36,875 bases of DNA from Niastella sp. (GTDB taxonomy: Bacteria > Bacteroidota > Bacteroidia > Chitinophagales > Chitinophagaceae), in assembly GCA_017744515.1 (NCBI GenBank), contig JAGIBF010000081.1, positions 1 to 36,875 on the forward strand, written 5' to 3'. The translations under genes were made by a program, and so were the position numbers. Position 1 is the first letter of the stretch, and each line of letters starts with the position of its first letter. This document shows, piece by piece, positions 22,719 to 30,244 of the stretch. The notes under the pieces are model-generated. The model made no database searches, was not told where the DNA came from, and saw only the letters and a list, made by a program, of their open reading frames with translations.

Positions 22719-23447
22719 CTAAAGCATATCCCCGGGGTTATCAAAAACCTGTTTGGAAAGCGCCTCATGCTGGCGTATGGAACGCAGGGAAAGCCGGATG
22801 GCAAACCAATAAGACACCAGGGCGCCCGCCACCAGTAAACCTTCAGACACATAGCGCGTAACATTGGGATTATTCTGGAGGAACAGGAAAAAGTCGTAAC
22901 TGCCATGAAAGAACACGGCCAACAATACCCCTTTCCATAAATGGACAGGCGCCTTGACCGGGTCAAATTTGGCAAGGCCGGTATGATACCCCATCAACAC
23001 ACCAAAGCAGGCATGGGCCGGTACAGACAGGAACATGCGCAATATCCCGGTAGTAAAACCATGTTGAAATACATACAGCACATTTTCGAGGGTGGCAAAC
23101 CCCATGCTCACCATTACTGAATATACGATGCCATCGAAAGGCTCATTAAAAGCCTTCTGCCGGTAGGAATACAACCGCAGGGCGAGGTATTTACACCCCT
23201 CTTCACTAAATGCCACCAATATAAACGCCCAAAGGAAATAATAAGTGATGGAGTAGGGAGATACAAAACGATCCAGTTCCGGCTGCAACCCACGCTGAAT
23301 AAGAGATGCCGGTACGGTGCATACTACCCCCAGCAGAAAAGAGATAAAGAGATTCTCAAAAGGTTCACGGTCATATTTATCCTTCGAATAAATATAGAAA
23401 ATGATAGCGATACCCGGAGCAAGAGATAATGCTAATAAAGACAGCAT
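22719..23447 (-). CDS. PrsW-family intramembrane metalloprotease
   Basis: 242 residues from ATG 23447; a TTG at 23453 extends the frame by two codons. Several membrane helices carry the family's residues: EE at 82-83 (AFSEEGCKYLAL), E121 in GFATLENVLYVF, H145 in SVPAHACFGVLMGYH, and H181 in VFFHGSYDFF. These match the four conserved motifs of PrsW (protease responsible for activating sigma-W in Bacillus) and the CPBP-like superfamily. In Bacteroidota the substrate is unknown and an anti-sigma target is only an analogy. A CAAAAATA (minus TATTTTTG) at 23451-23458 fits TAnnTTTG but is only 3 bases from the ATG, so if used the mRNA would start near or inside the codon. Confidence 0.87.
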   Translation of the reverse strand: MLSLLALSLAPGIAIIFYIYSKDKYDREPFENLFISFLLGVVCTVPASLIQRGLQPELDRFVSPYSITYYFLWAFILVAFSEEGCKYLALRLYSYRQKAFNEPFDGIVYSVMVSMGFATLENVLYVFQHGFTTGILRMFLSVPAHACFGVLMGYHTGLAKFDPVKAPVHLWKGVLLAVFFHGSYDFFLFLQNNPNVTRYVSEGLLVAGALVSYWFAIRLSLRSIRQHEALSKQVFDNPGDML

Positions 23448-23528
23448 ACCCAAAAATACGGAACCACCCGTTTGCTGTGAAAAAAAGAGTTAATTTCCCT
23501 CCCCATAACCAAATAAGGTTGTTACCCT

Positions 23529-23626
23529 TGTCACCCTGAATTGATGTCACCCGCTGTCACACTGAGCCTGTCGAAGTGTTGTCGAAGGGTGTCTTTGAAA
23601 GGGCTTCGACAGGCTCAGCCTGACAG
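23529..23626. repeat. Intergenic dispersed repeat with a long inverted repeat (copy 1)
   Basis: Positions 23529-23592 resemble 31627-31681 (TGTCACCCTGAATTG, CTGAGCCTGTCGAAG, TGTCGAAGGGT blocks). In this copy the arm 23554-23576 is 21/23 complementary to 23604-23626, forming a 23-bp stem with a 27-base loop. GAGCCTGTCGAAG-type repeats are, from general familiarity, scattered between genes in many Bacteroidota. It lies between the divergent PrsW-type and metallopeptidase genes. Confidence 0.75.
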
Positions 23627-23660
23627 CGTTTTATAACCCAATACTGCTAATTAACTGCCC

Positions 23661-26504
23661 ATGGTTAAATATTGCTTATTGACATTTGCACTGCTGATCT
23701 ATGGATTGCTGCCTGCCCAGCAATTTGGCGGTCATCCCACCCGCACAAAATGGAAACAGATCAATACTGATACGGTACGCGTAGTTTTTCCTGCCGGCTA
23801 CCAGCGCCAGGCAGCCGATATTGCCGGCATTGTGCACAGGCTGGCCCAGCAAAGCATTTACACACTCGGCACCGACCTGCGTAAGATCAGTATTGTGCTG
23901 CAACCCAAAACTACTATCTCCAATGGATATGTGGGATTAGGCCCCTGGCGCAGTGAGTTCTACCTGACATCGCCACAAAACAGTTTCGACCTCGGCAGCC
24001 TTTCCTGGCACCGCACCCTGGCCCTCCATGAATACCGGCATATACAGCAATACAACAACTTCCGCAAAGGCATTTCCAAAGCATTCTATGTGCTGTTTGG
24101 CCAGCAGGGCCTGGAGTTGGTCAACAGCGCCGCTGTGCCCAACTATTTTTGGGAAGGCGATGCCGTATACCAGGAAACATCACTCAGTGAACAGGGAAGA
24201 GGCAGACTGCCTTCCTTCTTTGATGGTTACCGCTCTTTATGGAGCGCCCGTAAAAACTATTCCTGGATGAAACTGCGCAACGGCTCCCTGCGCGATTTTG
24301 TGCCCGATCACTATAAACTGGGATATATGATGGTGGCCTATGGCCGCGAAAAATATGGCTCCGACATCTGGGGCAAAATAACTGATGATGCGGTGCGCTA
24401 TAAAGGCCTGTTCTATCCCTGGCAAAAAGCAGTGAAGAAATATACCGGCAAAGACTATAAAACCTTCCGCAAGGAAGCATTCGAATACTTCAAGACCTCA
24501 TTAGCCACTACACCGCAGGATTCAACGATAGACAACTGGGCACAACAACAACGCCATTTTGCAGCCGATGAAGAATATCCGCAATGGATGGATGACCAGA
24601 CACTCATTTTTGTAAGCAGCAGCTATATGAAGATACCCGCCTTTTATACACGTAATGTATTGGGAGGTGCGGATGAGAAATTACGCCTGAAAGATATTTC
24701 GCTCGACAACTACTTTTCCTACCGCAACGGCCAGGTAGTATACGCAGCCTATGAGCCAGATGTTCGCTGGCGGTGGAAAGACTACAGCGTACTCAAATGG
24801 CTGGATGTAAAAACCCGCAAGCAACGCACACTCACCAGCAAGTCCCATTATTTTTCTCCTGATATTACTGAAGACGGCAACCAGATCGTGGCCGTACAGG
24901 TAGTGCCCGGCACTCCTGCAGAACTGCACCTGCTGAATAGCAACGATGGCGCCGTTATCAAAAAACTACCCAATCCCGATCAGCTATATTACACCTTTCC
25001 CAAGTTCTATGGCAATGGCCAGATAGTATCGGCAGTACGTAACCCCAAAGGAGCGATGTCACTCGCGCTGATCAATACCAGCGATGGCAGCGCAGAGTAC
25101 CTGCTGCCTTTTTCGATGAACGTAATTGGCTTCCCCACCATACACAAAGACACGATCAGCTTTTCGGCTGCCTATAAAGGTCAGGACAGGCTGTTCATGC
25201 TGGTCAATAAAAAGCTGTTACTGTTTACACCGCCGGTATCCACTGCCTCCACCAGCCATTACCAGTTGCAAGTGGCCTACGGACGCTTTACCTGGAGCGC
25301 TTTCACGGCAGCAGGCCAGCGCCTTGAACAGGGCCCCCTCGCAGCCAGTCAACTTACGCCTGTAGCAACAGGAGATTTTGCTGCAACCCCCGCAAACTTC
25401 AATGTTGCAGAACTGGAACCGGGTAAGTATATACCGCAGGACGCCGTACCAGCCGACACCTTGCTGCCCGTAACCAGTTACGCCAAAGCGCACAACCTGT
25501 TCAACTTTCACAGCTGGCGCCCCATCGTGGAAGATCCGGATTACACCTTCTCTATTATTGGAGAGAACGTATTGAATACCCTTCAGTCTGAACTGTATTT
25601 CAACTACAACAGGGATTTCCGGTACAAACAAGTAGGAGGACGCTTTACTTATGCAGGCTTGTATCCCTGGATAAGAGTTGGCTCGGTATATACCATTGAC
25701 ATTCCCGGCACCACTTCATTGGCATCACTGGCAGGCAAGACCCTCTATTACAATACCTGGGATAACAGTGTTGGACTGCAAGTGCCGCTCAACCTCACCA
25801 GCGGGCGATATAACCGGTCGCTGACCTTTGGCAGCGATCTGGTATATACCAAGCGATATTTTCCTGGCACCTACAAAGACAGTCTCGATTCCCGCGCCTT
25901 CGGTTATCTCAGCAACTATATATCTTTCAGCAACCAGTTGCAACAGGCACGCCGGCATGTTTATCCGCATTTTGCACAAAGCATTTACCTCAACTATAGC
26001 CGGGCTGTCATCAACCGGGAAGGCAACCAGTTTGTGGCCAGCGCCAATTGGTATTTCCCGGGCTTTAGCAGAGACCATAGTATCATCATCAATACTGCCT
26101 TTCATGGCCGCGATACCTCGTCCAATATCAACCTTCCTACAGCCTTTCCATTTGCCAGGGGATACGTAGGACTTAACCTGCACCGAATGTTGAAATTCGG
26201 CGCCAATTACCATATGGGCCTACTATATCCGGATTGGGGATTTGCCAATATCATTTACTTTACCCGCGTGCGCACCAATCTGTTCTATGATTTTGTGCGG
26301 GTACAGGATTATAACCAGGGTCGTAAAGTGGAAGCAGATTTTCGTTCCTATGGTACGGAAGTTTATTTCGACACCAAATGGTGGAACCAGCACAACGTAA
26401 CCTTTGGTTTCCGGTATAGCCGTCTGCAAGACCTGTCACGTCTTAACCCTTCGGCCAACCACTGGGAGTTTATTGTGCCAATCAATCTATTGGGAAGAGA
26501 TTAA
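23661..26504 (+). CDS. Secreted zinc-metallopeptidase-like / beta-propeller / beta-barrel protein
   Basis: 947 residues. Signal peptide MVKYCLLTFALLIYGLLPAQ (about residues 1-20). Peptidase-like domain: HEYRH at 123-127 fits HExxH, and WEGDA at 164-168 supplies a candidate third zinc ligand (E165), as in gluzincin/peptidase_MA-like enzymes. A middle part with blade-like strands (for example DDQTLIFVSSSYMKIPAFYT, LEPGKYIP) resembles TolB/WD40-like propellers. From about residue 620 onward the sequence alternates hydrophobic and polar residues (FNYNRDFRYKQVGGRFTYAG, NIIYFTRVRTNLFYDFVRVQ) as in outer-membrane barrels, ending FIVPINLLGRD. The likely location is the outer membrane with a periplasmic or surface peptidase. 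Function is inferred; I do not recognise a named family for the whole protein. Confidence 0.8.
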   Translation: MVKYCLLTFALLIYGLLPAQQFGGHPTRTKWKQINTDTVRVVFPAGYQRQAADIAGIVHRLAQQSIYTLGTDLRKISIVLQPKTTISNGYVGLGPWRSEFYLTSPQNSFDLGSLSWHRTLALHEYRHIQQYNNFRKGISKAFYVLFGQQGLELVNSAAVPNYFWEGDAVYQETSLSEQGRGRLPSFFDGYRSLWSARKNYSWMKLRNGSLRDFVPDHYKLGYMMVAYGREKYGSDIWGKITDDAVRYKGLFYPWQKAVKKYTGKDYKTFRKEAFEYFKTSLATTPQDSTIDNWAQQQRHFAADEEYPQWMDDQTLIFVSSSYMKIPAFYTRNVLGGADEKLRLKDISLDNYFSYRNGQVVYAAYEPDVRWRWKDYSVLKWLDVKTRKQRTLTSKSHYFSPDITEDGNQIVAVQVVPGTPAELHLLNSNDGAVIKKLPNPDQLYYTFPKFYGNGQIVSAVRNPKGAMSLALINTSDGSAEYLLPFSMNVIGFPTIHKDTISFSAAYKGQDRLFMLVNKKLLLFTPPVSTASTSHYQLQVAYGRFTWSAFTAAGQRLEQGPLAASQLTPVATGDFAATPANFNVAELEPGKYIPQDAVPADTLLPVTSYAKAHNLFNFHSWRPIVEDPDYTFSIIGENVLNTLQSELYFNYNRDFRYKQVGGRFTYAGLYPWIRVGSVYTIDIPGTTSLASLAGKTLYYNTWDNSVGLQVPLNLTSGRYNRSLTFGSDLVYTKRYFPGTYKDSLDSRAFGYLSNYISFSNQLQQARRHVYPHFAQSIYLNYSRAVINREGNQFVASANWYFPGFSRDHSIIINTAFHGRDTSSNINLPTAFPFARGYVGLNLHRMLKFGANYHMGLLYPDWGFANIIYFTRVRTNLFYDFVRVQDYNQGRKVEADFRSYGTEVYFDTKWWNQHNVTFGFRYSRLQDLSRLNPSANHWEFIVPINLLGRD

Positions 26505-26569
26505 GTCTGAACCAGGATTTGTTGGATTGGGAAGATTAAGCGGAAAAGAGCTTTATACAACGGACCATA

Positions 26570-26614
26570 AAAAGCGAGTGGCGAGTAAGGTTTCCCTATT
26601 CGCCACTCGCTTTT
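26570..26614. terminator. Strong bidirectional terminator between the metallopeptidase gene and valS
   Basis: A perfect 15-bp stem: 26570-26584 (AAAAGCGAGTGGCGA) pairs with 26600-26614, with a 15-base loop. The A-run on the left and T-run on the right allow it to work on both strands between convergent genes. The stem contains a GAGTGGCGAG segment of the type described in the findings. Confidence 0.8.
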
Positions 26615-26630
26615 ATACTTTGTTTATTGG

Positions 26631-29285
26631 TTATAAATGCGAAAGGCTCTCCTCTATGATCCTGATCTTCGCTTCAGCATCCGACTTCTTCTTGCGCTCC
26701 ACATCCACTATTTCAGCCTTTGCATTTTGCACAAAACGCTCATTACTCAGCTTCTTGTTTACAGATTCAAGGAAGCCTTTGAGGTATTCCAGTTCTTTGT
26801 TAAGCGTTTCTTTTTGCTGCGTAGTGTCCACTTCCTGCTCGGAAGTGATGTAAAACTTATCCTTACCGATAACAGAAGCAATGCTGTTAGACACCGGCTC
26901 CTGTACATAAGTGATGGATTCAGCATTCACTTGTTTGGCAAGGATCGGCTCAATGGCTTTGTACAGCCCATTATCAGCAGTATGAATACACAGCTTGATA
27001 GCCTCTTTAGGCTTCAATTGATTCTTGTTACGGGAGTCGCGCAAACCTGAGATCACATCTTTCAACAGCTGGCCTTCCCGCAGCAAAGTGGCATCAGCTA
27101 CACCTACAGCAGCAAACTGCTTCACACAAAGCTCATCTGTACGCTCTGCCAGCAGGTGATAGATCTCTTCTGTAACAAAAGGCATGAACGGATGTAATAA
27201 CTGCATCAGTTGAGAGAAGAAATCAACCGTCTTCTCATATACCGCTTTAGAGATCGGCTGCTCAGGTGCAGGCTTTACCCACTCCAGGTACCAGCTACAG
27301 AAATCGTCCCATATCAGCGAGTAAATAGTCTTCAAGGCCTCACTCAGCTTAAAATCGGCAAAGCTCTTTTCTATATCCGCTCTCGCTTCATTGAGCCTGC
27401 TCTGAAACCAGTCGATGGCAAAGTTGGCAGCATCTCCGCTCGCAGCTCGTTGCTCATCGCTCGTAGCTTGCCTTTGCTCCCACATCTTCACCAGCTTCAG
27501 CGCATTCCACATCTTGTTATTGAAGTTTCGGCCCTGCTCGGGAGAAGAATCATCAAACAACAGGTCATTACCGGCAGGAGAAGAGATCATGATGCCAAAA
27601 CGTACAGCGTCGGCGCCTGAATGATCGATCATCTCCAGCAAGTCGGGTGAGTTACCCAGACTCTTACTCATCTTGCGTCCCTGCTTATCACGCACCATGC
27701 CGGTAAAGTACACATCACTGAATGGTTTTACGTTCATGTATTCCATACCCGCCATGATCATACGCGCTACCCAGAAGAAGATAATATCCTGACCGGTTAC
27801 CAGTACAGAAGTGGGGTAGTAGTAGTTGATATCAGGATTACCCGGATGCGTAATACCTTTGAACACTTCAATAGGCCACAGCCAGGAAGAAAACCAGGTA
27901 TCGAGACAGTCTTCATCCTGCACAAGATCATTGGCAGTGAAGGATGCGCCTTGTTGCTTAAATGCTTCGATAGCCGCGTCCTTATTTTCGGCCACTACAA
28001 AAGTGCCATCGGGTGCATAGAAAGCCGGGATCTGCTGTCCCCACCACAACTGGCGGCTGATACACCAATCCTTCACATTCTCCAGCCAGTATTTATAAGT
28101 AGCGAGAAATTTATCACCGGGATGTATGCGCACCTCACCACTCGTTACAGCCAACAGCGCTTTATCGGCCAGCGTACGCATGGCCACAAACCACTGCGTA
28201 GAGATACGAGGCTCTACAACAGCATTGGTACGTTGAGAGAAACCGAGGCGGGTAGTATACTCTTCATCCTTTACCAGCAGCCCTTCCGCTTTCAACAGCT
28301 TTACCACTTCCTTACGCGCCTCGAAACGGTCCATACCTACACAAACCTGTGCAGCAGCACTCAACTTGCCATCTTCCGTTAACGTATCGATGATCTCGAG
28401 ATTATGCTTCAATCCGAGATTATAGTCATTGATATCATGTGCAGGAGTAACCTTCAACGCACCAGTACCAAACTCTTTATCTACATATTCGTCGAAGATC
28501 ACCGGTACAGCACGGTTTACCAGTGGCACGATCACCTTCTTGCCCTTTAGGTGAGCATAGCGCTCATCGGTGGGGTTTACACACACACCCGTATCGCCCA
28601 TGATAGTTTCCGGACGTTGTGTGGCAATGATGATGCTTTTATCGCCGGCAGGCGTACCATCCGCATTCACTACTTTATACTCTACATAGTACAGTTTACC
28701 CTGTACTTCCTTGTATTCTACTTCTTCATCACTGAGGGCCGTCTTTGCAGAAGGGTCCCAGTTGATCATACGCGCACCACGATAGATCAGCTTCTTATTA
28801 TACAGGTCAACAAAAACCTTGATGACCGCTTTATAATAATCCGCGTCCATGGTAAACGATACCCTGTCCCAATCCACACTGCAGCCCAGCTTTTCGATCT
28901 GGTGATAGATGATACCACCATACTTATCCTTCCACTCGTAAGCGTGCTCCAGGAACTTCTCACGCGTCAGGTCGCTTTTCTTGATCCCCTTCTCCTTTTC
29001 CAGCATCTGCACCACCTTGGCCTCTGTAGCAATAGAAGCGTGGTCGCTGCCAGGCACCCAGCAGGCGTTGAAGCCGCTCATACGTGCCTTGCGCACCAGG
29101 ATATCCTGCACCGTTTCATTGAGCGTATGACCCATGTGCAGCACACCCGTTACGTTGGGCGGCGGTATCACTACCGTGAAAGCCTTGCGGCCATCAGGCT
29201 TACTATTGAAATAGCGTTTCTCTTTCCAGATCCTGGACCATTTTTCCTCTATTCCGGAGGGCGTATAATTTTTACTTAATTCCAT
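26631..29285 (-). CDS. valS: Valyl-tRNA synthetase
   Basis: 884 residues from ATG 29285 (MELSKNYTPSGIEEKW), the typical start. ATG 29297 would also be in frame, but the promoter box at 29310-29317 fits 29285 better. The class I signature HMGH is at residues 50-53 (VTGVLHMGHTLNET) and KMSKS at 538-542 (GRKMSKSLGNSP). A long CP1 editing domain lies between (for example IATQRPETIMGDTGV), and a C-terminal coiled coil (QKETLNKELEYLKGF and following) contacts tRNA. It charges tRNA-Val and clears Thr-tRNA-Val. The linker after the catalytic core (WEQRQATSDEQRAASGDA, about base 27430-27480) is unusually repeat-like; see findings. Confidence 0.97.
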   Translation of the reverse strand: MELSKNYTPSGIEEKWSRIWKEKRYFNSKPDGRKAFTVVIPPPNVTGVLHMGHTLNETVQDILVRKARMSGFNACWVPGSDHASIATEAKVVQMLEKEKGIKKSDLTREKFLEHAYEWKDKYGGIIYHQIEKLGCSVDWDRVSFTMDADYYKAVIKVFVDLYNKKLIYRGARMINWDPSAKTALSDEEVEYKEVQGKLYYVEYKVVNADGTPAGDKSIIIATQRPETIMGDTGVCVNPTDERYAHLKGKKVIVPLVNRAVPVIFDEYVDKEFGTGALKVTPAHDINDYNLGLKHNLEIIDTLTEDGKLSAAAQVCVGMDRFEARKEVVKLLKAEGLLVKDEEYTTRLGFSQRTNAVVEPRISTQWFVAMRTLADKALLAVTSGEVRIHPGDKFLATYKYWLENVKDWCISRQLWWGQQIPAFYAPDGTFVVAENKDAAIEAFKQQGASFTANDLVQDEDCLDTWFSSWLWPIEVFKGITHPGNPDINYYYPTSVLVTGQDIIFFWVARMIMAGMEYMNVKPFSDVYFTGMVRDKQGRKMSKSLGNSPDLLEMIDHSGADAVRFGIMISSPAGNDLLFDDSSPEQGRNFNNKMWNALKLVKMWEQRQATSDEQRAASGDAANFAIDWFQSRLNEARADIEKSFADFKLSEALKTIYSLIWDDFCSWYLEWVKPAPEQPISKAVYEKTVDFFSQLMQLLHPFMPFVTEEIYHLLAERTDELCVKQFAAVGVADATLLREGQLLKDVISGLRDSRNKNQLKPKEAIKLCIHTADNGLYKAIEPILAKQVNAESITYVQEPVSNSIASVIGKDKFYITSEQEVDTTQQKETLNKELEYLKGFLESVNKKLSNERFVQNAKAEIVDVERKKKSDAEAKIRIIEESLSHL

Positions 29286-29309
29286 CTGTATGATCATCTT
29301 AAAGGACGG

Positions 29310-29317
29310 CAAAGGTA
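29310..29317 (-). promoter_or_regulatory. -7 box of the valS promoter
   Basis: On the minus strand TACCTTTG fits TAnnTTTG exactly. Predicted transcription starts near 29303, about 18 bases before ATG 29285. No convincing -33 TTG is at the expected distance. Confidence 0.6.
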
Positions 29318-29368
29318 CGAAAAAGAGGCGAGTGATGAGTAGAGAACAATAAGAAGAAGAGAAGGGCC

Positions 29369-29424
29369 AAAGGTGGGTCTCCCTGCAGCGCCGATATGCC
29401 GGACGGCAGGGGAGGCTCACCTTT
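29369..29424. repeat. Long imperfect inverted repeat upstream of the valS promoter
   Basis: AAAGGTGGGTCTCCCTGC (29369-29386) pairs with GCAGGGGAGGCTCACCTTT, ending at 29424, with two mismatch or wobble positions and one bulge. It may be a terminator for transcripts arriving from either side or a mobile palindrome. It is not part of a recognised riboswitch or T-box. Confidence 0.55.
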
Positions 29425-29446
29425 TAAAAGCGCTTACTAATTGCCC

Positions 29447-29478
29447 AAAAAACATAGCGCCCCATTTGCATGGAGCGC
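29447..29478 (-). terminator. Intrinsic terminator of the first small membrane-protein gene
   Basis: Arms 29457-29465 and 29470-29478 form a 9-bp GC-rich stem (one G-T pair) with a 4-base loop. Read on the minus strand it is followed by TATGTTTTTT, a good U-run (A-run 29447-29452 on the plus strand). It lies downstream of the 29559-29669 ORF. Confidence 0.75.
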
Positions 29479-29558
29479 CTTGAGAAAAAGAGGTTAACTA
29501 TCCGGCAAACCTATTGCCAGTAGTCTTTTTGTGGTCAGGTTTTGAAGCTATTTACAAC

Positions 29559-29669
29559 TTATGCAAACCAGTACAGGTAAGACAAAGTCATGATAAATGC
29601 CAGGAAACCGATTGCCAGTAATACAACTTTAGTTGTTTCACTTACGTGGAATAAGGAAGTCTTCTTCAT
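29559..29669 (-). CDS. 36-residue single-span membrane protein A
   Basis: ATG 29669 to TAA 29559. The protein has a basic, polar N-terminus (MKKTSLFHVSETTK) and one hydrophobic segment (VVLLAIGFLAFIMTLSYLYW), ending FA. It is exactly as long as the ORF at 29965-30075; aligned without gaps both have K3, L6, E11, S30 and Y31, and both end with an aromatic YWF-type cluster. The single complete transcription unit around it, with a consensus promoter at 29860-29890 and a terminator at 29447-29478, supports a real gene. Function is unknown: possibilities are a small accessory subunit of a membrane complex or a type I toxin-like hydrophobic peptide. No homology search was possible. Confidence 0.68.
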   Translation of the reverse strand: MKKTSLFHVSETTKVVLLAIGFLAFIMTLSYLYWFA

Positions 29670-29853
29670 ACGACTACGTGTTTTGTGTGTTAAGAAATTG
29701 TACGTGCACGATCAATGTACAATCGGTCTTCAGAGGGATGTGATTCTCAGTAGCGGTCCATCAATAAGATACGTAGTACGGTCAGGGGGTAGTAAAAAAC
29801 ACTTTGTTAAAAGATCACGACCTTATAATCATCTTAGGAATAGTTCCGGGGTC
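29670..29853 (-). other. ~185-nt untranslated leader of small membrane protein A
   Basis: Inferred from the promoter at 29860-29890 and the ATG at 29669. I see no CDS of convincing length in it. It has a TTGTAC/GTACAA stem around 29701-29723 and two very short ATG frames (5 codons or fewer). Whether it is a regulatory RNA element is open. Confidence 0.4.
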
Positions 29854-29859
29854 TGAGAA

Positions 29860-29890
29860 CAAAATTAATACAAGGATTTGGAAAGTGCAA
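29860..29890 (-). promoter_or_regulatory. Consensus Bacteroidota promoter for small membrane protein A
   Basis: On the minus strand TTG (29888-29890) is followed after 20 bases by TAATTTTG (29860-29867), which fits the TTG-N(19-21)-TAnnTTTG consensus. Transcription would start near 29853, giving a leader of about 185 bases before ATG 29669. Confidence 0.7.
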
Positions 29891-29905
29891 GCCCAAATTG
29901 TGAAA

Positions 29906-29935
29906 TACCCGCAGGGAAGTCGGCTCCTGCGGGTA
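29906..29935 (-). terminator. Terminator hairpin downstream of small membrane protein B
   Basis: TACCCGCAGG (29906-29915) pairs perfectly with CCTGCGGGTA (29926-29935), with a 10-base loop. On the minus strand it is followed by TTTCACAATTTG, a weak U-tract. It lies 29 bases after the stop of the 29965-30075 ORF. Confidence 0.65.
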
Positions 29936-29964
29936 AAAACCTATCCTCGTTGATTATCAGGCAA

Positions 29965-30075
29965 TCAACTTTGGGTGAACCAGTAAGAAAACAGAATTAA
30001 TGCGGTAAAATAGAGTACTGTAGCAGTTGCCAACGCAGCGTTTTCACCTGCTTTTTGTAAGTCGATCTTTTGCAT
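29965..30075 (-). CDS. 36-residue single-span membrane protein B
   Basis: ATG 30075 to TGA 29965. It has a polar N-terminus (MQKIDLQKAGENAALATA) and one hydrophobic segment (TVLYFTALILFSYWF), ending TQS. It has the same length and topology as small protein A downstream and shares five ungapped positions plus the terminal aromatic cluster. It has its own downstream hairpin. No exact TAnnTTTG is seen in the roughly 170 bases before the ATG, so the promoter is unclear. It is divergent from the exonuclease/GIY-YIG gene. Function unknown; paralogy with protein A is my inference from length, position and residues. Confidence 0.65.
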   Translation of the reverse strand: MQKIDLQKAGENAALATATVLYFTALILFSYWFTQS

Positions 30076-30224
30076 AGATATGGATTTTGAGGTTTAAAGA
30101 CATACTCAAAGTCCTCATAGGGGATGCATAGCGGATAAGAAACTGATGCCTCAGCCTCTTTTTAATGCGGTACGGTGGATAAAAACCGGTGTGTCTGTTC
30201 TACTCAATTGCTGGCGCTTATCCC

Positions 30225-30232
30225 TAACTTTA
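30225..30232 (+). promoter_or_regulatory. Possible -7 box of the exonuclease/GIY-YIG gene
   Basis: TAACTTTA differs from TAnnTTTG at one base and sits 12 bases before ATG 30245. It would exclude the longer frame starting at 30146 if used. Confidence 0.35.
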
Positions 30233-30244
30233 CAACCTCATCAC

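Noticed and set aside
23554..23626. CRISPR-like or rho-independent terminator reading of the inverted repeat
   Set aside because: There is a single palindrome with no regular spacers and no T-run; a dispersed repeat fits better.
26404..26853. Plus-strand frame across the valS 3' end
   Set aside because: It overlaps the end of the metallopeptidase gene, the terminator and valS in antisense; composition looks like an antisense shadow.
29369..29424. T-box or riboswitch upstream of valS
   Set aside because: The hairpin lies upstream of the valS -7 box, so it would not be in the mRNA, and no T-box sequence is seen.
29590..29856. Plus-strand 88-residue frame across the small-protein leader
   Set aside because: It runs antisense to small protein A and its leader, has no promoter or recognisable domain and is lost in shadow-like composition; the minus-strand reading is better supported.
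30146..30244. 33-codon N-terminal extension of the exonuclease/GIY-YIG protein
   Set aside because: The extension does not resemble the exonuclease fold and a -7-like box lies inside it, so ATG 30245 is preferred.
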